Part shown: positions 8,566 to 16,414 of the stretch, one piece after another
Position numbering within the stretch: the stretch's first letter is position 1
Layout: every line of letters begins with the position of its first letter
From: a virus
Strand: one strand, 5' to 3'
Length of the DNA stretch: 44,444 bases
Virus record (IMG/VR): IMGVR_UViG_3300025679_000011
Location: 1-44,444 of that record
Position numbers and translations under genes: made by a program
The notes under the pieces: model-generated
What the model was told of the DNA's origin: nothing
What the model saw: only the letters and a program-made list of their open reading frames with translations
The model's database searches: none

Positions 8566-8595
8566 ACGGCCTAAAACGGCCTAAAACGGCCTAAA
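8566..8595. repeat. Tandem 10-mer ACGGCCTAAA x3
   Basis: Three perfect head-to-tail copies of ACGGCCTAAA lie immediately before the 8615 gene. A related pair, ACGACTTAGG and ACGGCTTAAA, lies at about 8308-8327. The 10-base period matches one helical turn, as in iterons bound by replication initiators. No initiator is identified; the primase-helicase encoded at 8909-11236 is the nearest candidate. Confidence 0.8.
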
Positions 8596-8614
8596 AACAG
8601 GAGAAAAGTAAGTA

Positions 8615-8854
8615 ATGTTTCCAACAACGTGGTCATCAGCTAAGAAGACTAACTCACACAAATACCTCACTGGCAAACCATGCAAAAATGGGCACGTGAC
8701 CTACCGATACACGGCAAGCGGAGCCTGCTACGCTTGTGTTCGTAAGGTTCCTAACTTTTCAGGGAAGCAACGCGTTTGTTTTACTGTGGATACTCGAGAC
8801 GTTTTGAGGGTGAAGCAGTTTGTAGATTCTTTGAATATGATAAGGACTTTGTAG
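8615..8854 (+). CDS. Small zinc-motif protein
   Basis: The 79-residue product has the pattern Y-TGKPCKNGH followed by RYTASGACYACVRK. This is a four-ligand Cys/His motif that I know from the N-terminal zinc-binding segment of phage HNH and endonuclease VII-like proteins; no HNH nuclease domain follows, so it is either a stand-alone nucleic-acid binder or a remnant. AGGAGA stands ahead of the ATG. It is the only plus-strand gene between the late and replication operons, and the mRNA leader is the structured region described above. Its partner and function are unknown. Confidence 0.7.
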   Translation: MFPTTWSSAKKTNSHKYLTGKPCKNGHVTYRYTASGACYACVRKVPNFSGKQRVCFTVDTRDVLRVKQFVDSLNMIRTL

Positions 8855-8856
8855 AA

Positions 8857-8897
8857 CATGGGGCTATTAGTATCAGTGCGAAACTAATAGCCCCATG
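8857..8897. terminator. Perfect 15-bp hairpin between convergent genes
   Basis: CATGGGGCTATTAGT at 8857-8871 pairs exactly with 8883-8897 over an 11-base loop. It lies between the stop of the plus-strand zinc protein and the stop of the minus-strand primase-helicase, so it probably ends transcription from both sides, although neither side has a clear T-run. Confidence 0.65.
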
Positions 8898-8908
8898 GAG
8901 TTGAGGGA

Positions 8909-11236
8909 CTAAGGGGCGTTATCTTCTTGAGCTTTGATATAAGCTTCGACCGCCTCTGAACGGTCTTGTATACGCGCTTGGGGGCTATTTCTGTGGATAT
9001 ATAGAAAAGGTCGAACCGAATCAGGAGATATAGCCCTCGGCGCTCTGCCATCATAAAGGGCCGGGTGTTTCATATACCCTAAGTTTTTAAAAGAGGCTCC
9101 CAAATCTTTAGTGTTTACGTTTTTAAACAATGTACTCAAATAGGCATTACATCTAGTTGAAGCAATCCAACCCCCTCTAAAGCCCAGCACGCCGCTTTCT
9201 ATGGCTTCGACGATGCTTTTCTCAACCCCGGTCTTAGATAGGGCGATCACTTCGTCATACGCGCTTGTACGCGGCGCACGGCTGAGAATGTGCGGGTCTG
9301 TGTCTGTGGGTATCTCGAAGTTATTCAGATAGTAGTTGAGGGCATCTTGACCCCCTTTTGCGTTCCAGTTCTGCAGGTCTTTGAAATAGGCATCGTCCAT
9401 GCCGTCCCGGTGTAAATCTTGTATCTCTTGTTGAGCACAAAACAGGATGCAATAACGACGGTCATTTTCTGTGATTTTGAAAGCATTTTTATAGTTAGTG
9501 TTAAAGAAAAAGTTAGCTACAATTTCTCGGGTAGTTTTGTCAACACCTTTGGCTTCAATTTCGAGGACTGGGTCGCTGATTATGGACTTAAGCATATCCA
9601 TAATTTCTTGATTTTTACCCGCTACCATGTGGAAATCTTCCACACAAATGAACGTTTTTCTATAGACCCAGCTATTAAAGCGTGAAGTAAGCTCTGCAGG
9701 CTTGGGGGAGTGACAATACACCATGCCTATGGCTTTCTTAATCCAGCTCAAAAGGATGGTTTTGCCGTTACCCTGCATCCCTTGTAGAACGATAGCCCAG
9801 TTAATTCTATGCCCTGGTTTTTGGACATTAGCAGCGAAATAAGACAGTAAAATAAGCGCGTCTCTTTCTGTGGGTAAAAGTAAGTTAACATGATTTAGAA
9901 AGGGCGTTACATCGCCCCGTTTACTCGGAAGAATGAGGGGCCGATAGGTATTAACCTCGATTCTATCGGGTTGATGAATAATTTTCCCAAAAGGTTGCGT
10001 GGGGTCGAAACAAGTAGAATCTACAAAAGGATGAATACCTTTTAAAACTTCGGATTGTGTAAAAGCTTCGAAAGCGTCCCTAATCACACGAGCGCCGTCG
10101 GCCGTCATAATAAAGCGTTTTCCGCCGTATTGTGCTTTGAATTTATCAGAGCTAAGTAAGCCATATTTTGGGGTGAGTATTTTATGTTCATCGCTTACAT
10201 AAACACAGCCTTTAAAATAGTCTAGTTGCTGTGAAGCATGTAAAAAAGGATTAGTGGGATTGTGTATTGTCTGTGTTTCTTGCGTCTGCTCTGGCTCTTC
10301 GGTCTTTGCCTGTGGGTATACATAGCGGGATTGCTGAGCGTTTATGGCGTTGTTTATGGTCATTTCTGCTAAATAGGTGGGGTGGAAATCCCATTTATTA
10401 CGCAGTAGCGCGGAGGCTCTCATGACTCTGTTTATCTGTGCTGCGTCTTGAGTAAAGTACGCAAGACGTTTAGCTAGGTCATAATCTGCGGCTGAGTTGT
10501 CCCAAACTTGGGCCGTATTTTGGGGCGGGTATGCTTTTGCCAGTATTTCGGGGTCTGCGGTCCATAGCTCTTGTGGTTTAGCCATATTTCCCCACAGCAT
10601 TTCGCCGCAAATGTTGCTACCTAGAAAAAGGTCTATGATTTTTTGGTCTTCTTGGGGAAGGTTTTCTGTGGGTAGTTTTGCTATTTCGGTGGGCTTTTTA
10701 GGGGGTTTTGTAAAATGGTCAGTAATTAGGGCATTTAATGGCCTTGAAAAATCGATTGAGGCGTCGCCCTGAGCGCTTATACCTGTTAAAGCTACGAATC
10801 TTCCTTTTGTATAAAGTTCGAGACCGTCTCTAGTTCTGTTTGCGTGGTTCTTATTCTCCACAATCCCGGAGCCGAAAAGGTGAAAGCCTTTGCGCGAAGT
10901 CGATATTTCGAAAGCTGCATTAGGGAAGCGATTAAAAATGGCTACGGCCTCGGGTTTCCAAGCATCGCCGACAACGGCGTCGTCTACATCCACAAACCAG
11001 AAGGGGTCGTTTTCTGTGAAGACGAAACCCACGCCATGATTGGGGCCAAGGGCATTTGCTGTGGTAACCGCGTGGTGGGCATCCATCCATATTTTTTGGT
11101 CATCTATACCCGCATAGGCCCCCGTTATTGGGTGCAAAGGCACCTTATCGGTTTTTCCCGATTTGCCGTCACGGGGTTTAAGTTGGTAGACTATAAATTG
11201 TGGATATGGCAGGAAAGCTTGCGGGATACGGTGCAT
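8909..11236 (-). CDS. Primase-helicase (prim-pol-like N-terminus, SF3/D5-type helicase)
   Basis: This is a 775-residue replication protein. The N-terminus resembles bifunctional primase-polymerase domains, with FWFVDVDDAV near residue 80 (acidic catalytic pair) and STSRKGFHLFGSG about 30 residues later. The C-terminal half is an SF3-type helicase: GMQGNGKTILLSW (Walker A, about 485-497), KTFICVEDFHM (Walker B, about 525-535) and FFFNTNYKNAFKITENDRRY (sensor and arginine finger). It would prime and unwind DNA at the phage origin, as P4 alpha and D5-like proteins do. I choose ATG 11236 because TGGAGAT precedes it; an upstream ATG at 11287 lies in low-complexity DNA. It is last in a leftward operon with helicase and VRR-NUC genes. 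Confidence 0.88.
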   Translation of the reverse strand: MHRIPQAFLPYPQFIVYQLKPRDGKSGKTDKVPLHPITGAYAGIDDQKIWMDAHHAVTTANALGPNHGVGFVFTENDPFWFVDVDDAVVGDAWKPEAVAIFNRFPNAAFEISTSRKGFHLFGSGIVENKNHANRTRDGLELYTKGRFVALTGISAQGDASIDFSRPLNALITDHFTKPPKKPTEIAKLPTENLPQEDQKIIDLFLGSNICGEMLWGNMAKPQELWTADPEILAKAYPPQNTAQVWDNSAADYDLAKRLAYFTQDAAQINRVMRASALLRNKWDFHPTYLAEMTINNAINAQQSRYVYPQAKTEEPEQTQETQTIHNPTNPFLHASQQLDYFKGCVYVSDEHKILTPKYGLLSSDKFKAQYGGKRFIMTADGARVIRDAFEAFTQSEVLKGIHPFVDSTCFDPTQPFGKIIHQPDRIEVNTYRPLILPSKRGDVTPFLNHVNLLLPTERDALILLSYFAANVQKPGHRINWAIVLQGMQGNGKTILLSWIKKAIGMVYCHSPKPAELTSRFNSWVYRKTFICVEDFHMVAGKNQEIMDMLKSIISDPVLEIEAKGVDKTTREIVANFFFNTNYKNAFKITENDRRYCILFCAQQEIQDLHRDGMDDAYFKDLQNWNAKGGQDALNYYLNNFEIPTDTDPHILSRAPRTSAYDEVIALSKTGVEKSIVEAIESGVLGFRGGWIASTRCNAYLSTLFKNVNTKDLGASFKNLGYMKHPALYDGRAPRAISPDSVRPFLYIHRNSPQARIQDRSEAVEAYIKAQEDNAP

Positions 11237-11394
11237 ATTTGTTAATCTCCATTTGTTGACTGTAAAAAGTTGGCTGTTGGCAATCATTGGTGGTTGTTAA
11301 AAAGTTGGCAATCGTTAAATGTTGACGTTAAGGATTGTTGATTTTTCATTGTTATCTCTTTGTTAATTTCTTTATGACGTGTGTGTGTGTGTGT
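11237..11394. other. Low-complexity leader with GTTG repeats and a (GT)8 tract
   Basis: Upstream of the primase-helicase, the plus strand repeats GTTG-type words many times, including AAAAGTTGGC twice, and ends in eight GT dinucleotides at 11379-11394. On the minus strand this is the leader of the primase gene. A short open frame (MKNQQSLTSTFNDCQLF...) crosses it but is made of the repeats and is probably not coding. The tract may be a protein-binding array or simply repeat-prone DNA. Confidence 0.5.
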
Positions 11395-11471
11395 TAGAGC
11401 TTGTGTCCGGATTTGTTCAGTAACTAGATGAAATCCGAAAAAAAGTGGGTGCTCTCCTTCACCCATTATAT

Positions 11472-11494
11472 ACCCCGCTTCGGCGGGGTTTTTT
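11472..11494 (+). terminator. Rho-independent terminator, plus strand
   Basis: ACCCCGC and GCGGGGT form a 7-bp stem capped by a TTCG tetraloop and followed by six T residues, a textbook intrinsic terminator for rightward transcription. All nearby genes run leftward, so it would stop antisense transcripts. Read leftward, the hairpin follows the VRR-NUC stop directly but has no T-run. Confidence 0.75.
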
Positions 11495-11897
11495 ATTTGT
11501 GGGTACATATTGTACCTTCGGAGTTAGCAAAGGCAGCATCACCCCCCATCTTATTGATCAGGTTTATAAAAGCGAGCTGAGCTTTTTCCCGGTCACTGCC
11601 TGAATATTTCCATGTACTAGTTTTTATTTCTCTTGCCAAAAAAACGCCTAAAGTTTTACCCACCATATCTTGTGTTATCAAAACGGGTTTGATACCGATC
11701 AAGTCGGAAGATTTTAGAACGGTGTTTAGGCGTTGTGATTCATTTGCTAAACCGTAGCGTAGAAAACGGCCTTCGCGGGTATACGTTGCGCCGACATTAT
11801 TTCGCCAAAGCATAGCACCCGCGCGGGTTGCTTCGAGGCGAACAAGGTCGGTGATGTGTAATTCTGAGGTCATGTAATGTGGGTACGTGTAACTCAC
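11493..11897 (-). CDS. VRR-NUC domain nuclease
   Basis: This 134-residue protein fits the VRR-NUC family of small PD-(D/E)XK nucleases that cut branched or flap DNA during replication and recombination. GVFLAREIKTSTW provides the E-x-K core, followed by DREKAQLAFINLINKMGG, which contains the characteristic Q and conserved glycines. An N-terminal ATRAGAMLWRNNVGATYT segment is also typical. The start is uncertain: GTG 11897 is possible, and ATG 11873 lies inside the frame; neither has a strong ribosome site. It follows the SF2 helicase by seven bases. Confidence 0.85.
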   Translation of the reverse strand: MSYTYPHYMTSELHITDLVRLEATRAGAMLWRNNVGATYTREGRFLRYGLANESQRLNTVLKSSDLIGIKPVLITQDMVGKTLGVFLAREIKTSTWKYSGSDREKAQLAFINLINKMGGDAAFANSEGTICTHK

Positions 11898-11904
11898 AGG
11901 ATTA

Positions 11905-13518
11905 CTACCCTAGCTTGTTTTTGTGAGAGTGATCAACTAACAACCGACTTTGTAATTCTGCTGCATCCTTGACATTTAAAGTTTGAGCAGTAGCGATATC
12001 CACACCAAAGGTTAGATAGAATTCGCGGTATATTTCTGAGTCGGTTGCCCCCTTTTGGTGTGGATATCCTGCCCATTGAGCGATAGCTTTACGCAACTCT
12101 GCTTGCGCTTGTTGGCGCTCATGGTGAGCGCGAGTGATAGCGATACGAGCGGGGCCACTAAGATGCGATGGGGGATGAGCTGGGCCGTCTATGCGCGCTA
12201 TTTCTCCTCGCATTCTAGCGAGTGTTTCGGCGTCTAGTTCCGTTAAGTCCCCATCAACGAATTCGGGGCCGCTACGAGAGATTGGGGGCAGATAGAAACC
12301 ACAATGCGGACACGTTCTGAATTTCCTTTCAAAGATTTGAAAGCATCGAAGACAGGTTGAGACTTCATCCCCTGTAGACAGTTTTGAATTTTTTGGTCTT
12401 CGATGAAGCGTCCACACCCGATGGGTATCTACTAGTCCGTGTCTGATTGTGTTGCTTACATGATCGATAATTAGCGCATGCGTTTTTCCTTGTAGGGGTC
12501 TAAGAGCGCGTCCAATTTGTTGCGCATAAAGAGCATAACTCATGGTGGGCCGAGCGAGACTAACGACTTCGAGCGCTGGCACGTCCACGCCTTCGCCGAG
12601 GATGTCTACGTTTACGATTTGCATTATTTTACGTTCGCGAAAATCGCGCATGATTTGAGCGCGTGCAAGGTCTGGTGTTTTGCTTGATATGACCTCAGCT
12701 TTTATACCTTCGGCGCGATAAGCGGAAGCAATTTCCGTAGCGTGTTCGATATCTACAGCGAAAGTGACGCCGAGTTTACCGGGCGCGATTCTAAGATAGT
12801 GTTTTACGACATCCCCAGTAATGCTTGATTTATGTACCTCTTCTCTAAGCCTACCCGGAGAAAATTCACCGGATGCACTTAAGGGAACTGAAGTTATATC
12901 TAATGTCGAAGAGGGGGCGAAAATACGATAGTCCGTGAGATAGCCTTCATTTATTAACTGGCGCATGGGTGGGCCTTCGATCATAACATCCATGATGCCA
13001 TCCGCGCTTTGTCCCAAGCCTTTTTTATCTGCCCTGCAGGGGGTAGCGGTGACACCGAGTACGCGCGCATTGGGGAACATTGCAGCGGCTTTGCCCCACT
13101 TATTGTTTTTAAGAACGTGGTGGGCTTCATCCAAGACAACTAACTTAATACTATCGAACCACTGAATATTTTTCCATCTTAGCAGGGTATCCACAGAAGC
13201 AACGCGGACGAGGTTTTGTGGGTCATAGAAAGAGCGCTCATGCTCGCGCACGTGTAGTGAGACGATATCACGGATGGAGCCACGTTGAGCGATGATGTTA
13301 TGTCGCACCCCGCGAGCTGCGAGCGCGAGTGATATTTGGCTTACGAGTTCGACGCGATGAGCGATAACGACGGTGGGCGTTGAGAGTTGCGCTATTATTT
13401 CTGTGAAGATCCGAGTCTTGCCACCGCCGGTTGCGAGTTGAACTAAAACGGCTTTTTTGTCTTCGTTCCATGCGGTGTAAACGCGTTTGATAATATCTTC
13501 TTGATAGTCTCGTAACAT
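11905..13518 (-). CDS. SF2 DNA helicase (DEAH type) with zinc ribbon
   Basis: The 537-residue product starts MLRDYQEDII, the Q-motif-like start of DEAD/DEAH phage helicases. It shows ATGGGKTRIF (Walker A, about 28-37), VLDEAHH (about 126-132), GVTATPCR, and QIGRALRPLQGKTHALIIDH (motif VI). A zinc ribbon (CLRC and CPHC, about 388-405) and a helical tail follow. It unwinds DNA by ATP hydrolysis, probably in replication or recombination. ATG 13518 is favoured because AAGGGG stands upstream; the longer frame to 13548 reaches into the divergent promoter. It is the first gene of the leftward replication operon. Confidence 0.92.
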   Translation of the reverse strand: MLRDYQEDIIKRVYTAWNEDKKAVLVQLATGGGKTRIFTEIIAQLSTPTVVIAHRVELVSQISLALAARGVRHNIIAQRGSIRDIVSLHVREHERSFYDPQNLVRVASVDTLLRWKNIQWFDSIKLVVLDEAHHVLKNNKWGKAAAMFPNARVLGVTATPCRADKKGLGQSADGIMDVMIEGPPMRQLINEGYLTDYRIFAPSSTLDITSVPLSASGEFSPGRLREEVHKSSITGDVVKHYLRIAPGKLGVTFAVDIEHATEIASAYRAEGIKAEVISSKTPDLARAQIMRDFRERKIMQIVNVDILGEGVDVPALEVVSLARPTMSYALYAQQIGRALRPLQGKTHALIIDHVSNTIRHGLVDTHRVWTLHRRPKNSKLSTGDEVSTCLRCFQIFERKFRTCPHCGFYLPPISRSGPEFVDGDLTELDAETLARMRGEIARIDGPAHPPSHLSGPARIAITRAHHERQQAQAELRKAIAQWAGYPHQKGATDSEIYREFYLTFGVDIATAQTLNVKDAAELQSRLLVDHSHKNKLG

Positions 13519-13527
13519 AAGATCCCC

Positions 13528-13556
13528 TTGTGTGCATAATGAAATCATACTATAAT
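13528..13556 (+). promoter_or_regulatory. Rightward early promoter
   Basis: TTGTGT (13528-13533) and a perfect TATAAT (13551-13556) are spaced by 17 bases. It would start the long rightward operon beginning at 13592. On the other strand the same DNA carries TATGAT, a possible -10 for the leftward helicase operon, so this is a divergent control region. Confidence 0.7.
13539..13548. promoter_or_regulatory. Operator candidate ATGAAATCAT in the divergent promoter
   Basis: It differs at one position from the palindrome ATGATATCAT found at 8112 and 8192. It lies within the spacer of the rightward promoter and overlaps the potential leftward -10, an ideal place to switch both directions. Confidence 0.45.
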
Positions 13557-13591
13557 GTTGCCTAATTTAAAAGAGGGGGCAATGGAAACGG

Positions 13592-13759
13592 ATGGAAGTT
13601 GAGCGTTTAGCAGAATATAAAAATAAAATAAAATTAGTGTTTGATATCATTAATCGGGAGATAAGCGACAAAGAGCAAAGAACCGTTGCGACGGCGGCAT
13701 TGGTGCGTTTGCATTCGATATTTAATACACTTGTAAAGGAGCTAAAAAAAGATGATTAA
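13592..13759 (+). CDS. Small early protein, unknown
   Basis: A 55-residue helical, charged protein (MEVERLAEYKNKIKLVF...). It is the first gene after the rightward promoter and overlaps the next start by eight bases. An upstream ATG at 13582 closes after six codons. GGAAACGG stands before the chosen start. I do not recognise it. A TGATATCAT sequence, close to the operator palindrome, lies within it at 13642-13650. Confidence 0.65.
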   Translation: MEVERLAEYKNKIKLVFDIINREISDKEQRTVATAALVRLHSIFNTLVKELKKDD

Positions 13760-14330
13760 GTTAGAAGTTAATATTTATGACATGCGAGAGTTGAAGTTAA
13801 TTAAGACTTTAATCGACACGGCGTTACAGTTAACGGAAGAAGATGAAAAACACATAGCCGAAATTATGGCTGAGTTACCGCCAGAAACAGAGATATTTAA
13901 CGGTAAGGAATTAAAAAATAGTAATCCTGTGACTTATGAAGACACGAAAATACCCGCCGATTCTTCTTTACTTGAGATAACAGAAGAAAACTTACCCACG
14001 GCTACGATTGACACGCCTAAAAAACGCGGTAGAAAAACTCGCACGGTTAGTGCAAACACCGAAGAGATAGAAGTTACTGTACCTTCTAAAACTGTAGAAA
14101 TCCCAGGGTTGCCCGTTCCGCCGCCCCCGTCATCTAGTCCTACGCCCGTGCATATTAGACAAATAAATTCCCATGAGCTTGTGGGTATAATGCTATCGAG
14201 TGGTTTGCCGCGCGTTGAAATATTATCTATTGTTAAATCGGTAGGCTTAAAAGAAATTCAAGACGTGATGAGTGCGCCGCAAGATATTTTAGCAACAATT
14301 AATACATTGATAGCGAGTAAACTAAAATGA
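13752..14330 (+). CDS. Early protein with central basic segment, unknown
   Basis: The 192-residue product has an acidic helical N-terminus, a central PKKRGRKTRT motif of AT-hook character (about residues 96-105), a proline-rich linker (PGLPVPPPPSSSPTPV), and a C-terminal helical domain of about 60 residues. A similar layout occurs in phage proteins near recombination genes, but I cannot name a family. DNA binding through the basic motif is plausible. It overlaps the next gene by ATGA and so is cotranslated with the DUF2800 protein. Confidence 0.75.
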   Translation: MIKLEVNIYDMRELKLIKTLIDTALQLTEEDEKHIAEIMAELPPETEIFNGKELKNSNPVTYEDTKIPADSSLLEITEENLPTATIDTPKKRGRKTRTVSANTEEIEVTVPSKTVEIPGLPVPPPPSSSPTPVHIRQINSHELVGIMLSSGLPRVEILSIVKSVGLKEIQDVMSAPQDILATINTLIASKLK

Positions 14331-15424
14331 CAGTACACAGTATTTTAGCGCCAAGCTCTGCAGCGAGACGTGTAGCTTGTCCGGGGTCGCGAGCGCTTGA
14401 AGCTTTATATCCACAGAAAGAAACGGATGCCGCCCAAGAAGGGACACTTGCTCATCAAGTGGCGGAAAATGCTTTACATTTTGCATATCAGCGAACGTTT
14501 CCAAATATTATAAATGATTTTGAAGTTACGGAAGAAATGAGGGACGGTGCGCTTTTATATGCTGAGACTTTGAAACCTTTAATCACACAAACGTGGGATA
14601 CTGAAACACGCCTAAATATATCTCGCATACACCCTGAATGTTTTGGAACTGTGGATTTTTACCATTATTCCCCCATGAATAATATTCTACATGTTGTTGA
14701 TTATAAATTTGGCCATGGTTTTGTAGAAGTTTTCGAAAATTGGCAGTTGATAGAATATGCAGCGGGGTTGATTGATAAGCTTAACATCGTTAAAGGCGAC
14801 ACTAAGATAGTTTTGATGATTATACAACCGCGTTCTTTTCATTCTGACGGGCCGGTAAGAACCTGGGAAACCACATACGTTGAGCTGTCCGATTATTTCG
14901 AGCGTTTAAAAGCGGTTGAGCTTAAAGCGATGATGCCCGATGCGCTATGCACACCAAGCCCTGAATGCAAATACTGCAGTGCGAAGCATGCTTGCACGTC
15001 GCTACAGGCATCGGCTCTGGTTTCTGTGGATATAGCATATCAAAACCGACCGCATGATTTGACCCCTAGAGAGCTTGGTAGCGAGCTTCGGATATTGAAA
15101 GCTGCAGCGAATTTGCTTGATGCACGAATAAACGGGCTTGAAGCACAAGCGATATATCAATTGCAAGCGGGGCAAACGGTGCCGTTTTTCACGTTAGAGC
15201 CCACACAAGGCCGCGAGAACTGGACGATCAAGGCGCACGAAGTGGCGGCGTTAGGGGCCTTGTTTGGTGTGGATTTGATGAAAGAACCGGCGGCGATCAC
15301 ACCTAAGCAGGCGATAAAAGCGGGGCTTCCTGCGGCGATTGTGTCTCAGAATTCGGCATCTAAAAGCGGGCCAATGAGATTAGTTTCACTTGATATGAAA
15401 AAAGCGCGAAGAATTTTCGGTTAG
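14327..15424 (+). CDS. DUF2800 protein (RecB/Cas4-like PD-(D/E)XK nuclease)
   Basis: The 365-residue product begins HSILAPSSAARRVACPGSRA and has EGTLAHQVAENAL (about residues 38-50), the signature opening of DUF2800. VVDYKFGHGFVEV (about 125-137) would supply the D and K of the nuclease core, and CKYCSAKHACTSL (about 213-225) resembles the cysteine cluster of Cas4-like and AddB-like nucleases. It probably processes DNA ends during phage recombination. DUF2800, a DUF2815-type SSB and a family A polymerase often occur together in phages, as they do here. Confidence 0.88.
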   Translation: MTVHSILAPSSAARRVACPGSRALEALYPQKETDAAQEGTLAHQVAENALHFAYQRTFPNIINDFEVTEEMRDGALLYAETLKPLITQTWDTETRLNISRIHPECFGTVDFYHYSPMNNILHVVDYKFGHGFVEVFENWQLIEYAAGLIDKLNIVKGDTKIVLMIIQPRSFHSDGPVRTWETTYVELSDYFERLKAVELKAMMPDALCTPSPECKYCSAKHACTSLQASALVSVDIAYQNRPHDLTPRELGSELRILKAAANLLDARINGLEAQAIYQLQAGQTVPFFTLEPTQGRENWTIKAHEVAALGALFGVDLMKEPAAITPKQAIKAGLPAAIVSQNSASKSGPMRLVSLDMKKARRIFG

Positions 15425-15427
15425 CCC

Positions 15428-15456
15428 TTGACGCTGTCCGTATCAATTGATACTAT
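15428..15456 (+). promoter_or_regulatory. Promoter-leader cassette 1 with 14-bp palindrome
   Basis: TTGACG and TACTAT are separated by 17 bases. The spacer and -10 contain a perfect palindrome, GTATCAATTGATAC (15440-15453). An outer inverted repeat, CTGTCCG (15434-15440) with CGGACAG (15480-15486), brackets the promoter. The same promoter and leader recur at 15881 and 21151. Confidence 0.8.
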
Positions 15457-15493
15457 GGCTTCAATGAGTCGGACAGCAACAACGGGAGACAAA

Positions 15494-15862
15494 ATGAAAT
15501 TTCAAGCACACGGTATCAAGGTTGATGGGAAGCTTCACAAGGTGCGATACAACTTAAGCACATATAGAGATGGGAGTAGGCATTTAAACGTAGACGCGAA
15601 AGGTTACGAGCGTTTACCGATTGAGATTCGCCAGGCATTCGTAATAAAGAATGAGACCGACAGCCATAGCGATTATTTCGACACAGATAGTTTTAAAGTA
15701 GCAAAAACGCATCCGTTGTTTTCTGAGGTTGTGGGCGCGTTTATTAAGAGCAATGAGTTTCAAGCAAAGATCCTTGATAAGCAAATAGCGAAACGGGGAT
15801 ACCCGAAAGAGAATTTCTACCGTATACGAATTGAAGAGATGAAAGAATTTGTGGCGATGTAA
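15494..15862 (+). CDS. Early protein, unknown
   Basis: A 122-residue protein starting MKFQAHGIKVDGKLHKV. It is basic and mixed alpha/beta in appearance, with no recognised domain. GGGAGAC precedes ATG 15494. The open frame extends upstream to 15428, but that part is the promoter itself, so the shorter start is correct. It is the first gene under cassette 1. A short GCCC/GGGC hairpin with a TTCG loop (15868-15879) follows the stop and precedes cassette 2. Confidence 0.7.
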   Translation: MKFQAHGIKVDGKLHKVRYNLSTYRDGSRHLNVDAKGYERLPIEIRQAFVIKNETDSHSDYFDTDSFKVAKTHPLFSEVVGAFIKSNEFQAKILDKQIAKRGYPKENFYRIRIEEMKEFVAM

Positions 15863-15880
15863 AAATCGCCCTTCGGGGCC

Positions 15881-15909
15881 TTGACACTGACAGTATCAAT
15901 TGGTACTAT
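15881..15909 (+). promoter_or_regulatory. Promoter-leader cassette 2
   Basis: TTGACA and TACTAT have a 17-base spacer containing GTATCAATTGGTAC, one step from the perfect palindrome of cassette 1. The following leader up to ATG 15956 is almost identical to that of cassette 3 at 21151. Confidence 0.85.
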
Positions 15910-15955
15910 GGCTTCAATGACTGAGACAACAACCACACACCCAGGAGATTTTAAA

Positions 15956-16153
15956 ATGAATATTCTACAAACAATGACCACAGCACATGCAATTGTAGAC
16001 GGCGCATGTGATGCAAGACACGCATTAGAAATGGCGGAGTTCGACGTTAATTTAATTAACATGGACCAAGATTGGGAAAAAGAAACAACAACGTTTATAT
16101 TCAACGATGGTAGTAAATTAATTGTGAGCGGGCCTTCTTACGAAGCAGTCTAA
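15956..16153 (+). CDS. Small early protein, unknown
   Basis: A 65-residue acidic protein (MNILQTMTTAHAIVDGACDA...). AGGAGATTTTAAA stands directly before ATG 15956; upstream in-frame ATGs lie in the promoter-leader and are rejected. The C-terminal part (TTFIFNDGSKLIVSGPSYEA) looks like a beta-hairpin, and a similar IFEDGS segment occurs in the protein at 16411-16710. No family is recognised. Confidence 0.7.
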   Translation: MNILQTMTTAHAIVDGACDARHALEMAEFDVNLINMDQDWEKETTTFIFNDGSKLIVSGPSYEAV

Positions 16154-16166
16154 TCACGATACACCG

Positions 16167-16180
16167 CGCCCTTCGGGGCG
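16167..16180. other. TTCG-capped hairpin in an intergenic gap
   Basis: CGCCC and GGGCG pair around a TTCG tetraloop between the stop at 16153 and the start at 16202. It has no T-run, so it may be a weak terminator, processing site or leader structure. A shorter version stands at 15868-15879. Confidence 0.5.
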
Positions 16181-16201
16181 TAAATCAACGTGAGGTTAGC
16201 T

Positions 16202-16414
16202 ATGAAAGGACTTGAGCAGCTTGGACTCGGTAGATATGCAAAAGCAGTGCTACATAAAGACGGAACGATAAAAGAAGTAATGCACGATAGTAACGATTTA
16301 GACCAAGTTTTAACGCTTGTGGGTTTAACCCGAGAGCTTAACGATTCTATGAATTTGGCAGTATGGGATAGACAAAAAGACGTATTGATATTTCCGAAGG
16401 CGTATAAAAAGTGA
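16202..16414 (+). CDS. Small early protein, unknown
   Basis: A 70-residue protein (MKGLEQLGLGRYAKAVLHKDG...). ATG 16202 has GAGG six bases upstream; an in-frame GTG at 16190 is less likely. The stop overlaps the GTG start of the next gene (GTGA). No domain is recognised. Confidence 0.68.
   Translation: MKGLEQLGLGRYAKAVLHKDGTIKEVMHDSNDLDQVLTLVGLTRELNDSMNLAVWDRQKDVLIFPKAYKK

Larger units (their letters stand above)
8191..8604 (+). ncRNA. Gene-free region: candidate structured RNA and/or replication origin
   Basis: No convincing gene lies between 8066 and 8614. The stretch contains a 26-bp inverted repeat (8205-8230 and 8533-8558, one mismatch), an internal stem TTTTAAGCC/GGCTTAAAA (8274-8282, 8320-8328), a hairpin ACCCTAG/CTAGGGT (8486-8504) and a hairpin CGACTTA/TAAGTCG (8513-8532). 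CGACTTA or its complement occurs six times in about 320 bp, and a 10-mer is repeated three times at 8566-8595. A promoter at 8162 would transcribe all of it. It could be a phage noncoding RNA closed by a long-range stem, an origin with iterons next to the primase gene, or both. Confidence 0.4.

Noticed and set aside
11284-11508. Minus-strand open frame of 74 codons between VRR-NUC and primase-helicase
   Set aside because: It translates the terminator hairpin, the GT tract and the GTTG repeats, giving low-complexity sequence (THTHTR), and has no ribosome site. I treat it as leader DNA.
15428-15493. Upstream extensions of the genes after the three promoter cassettes (15428, 15881, 21151)
   Set aside because: The extensions translate the promoter and leader themselves, and the conserved AGGAGA-type ribosome site lies before the later ATGs.
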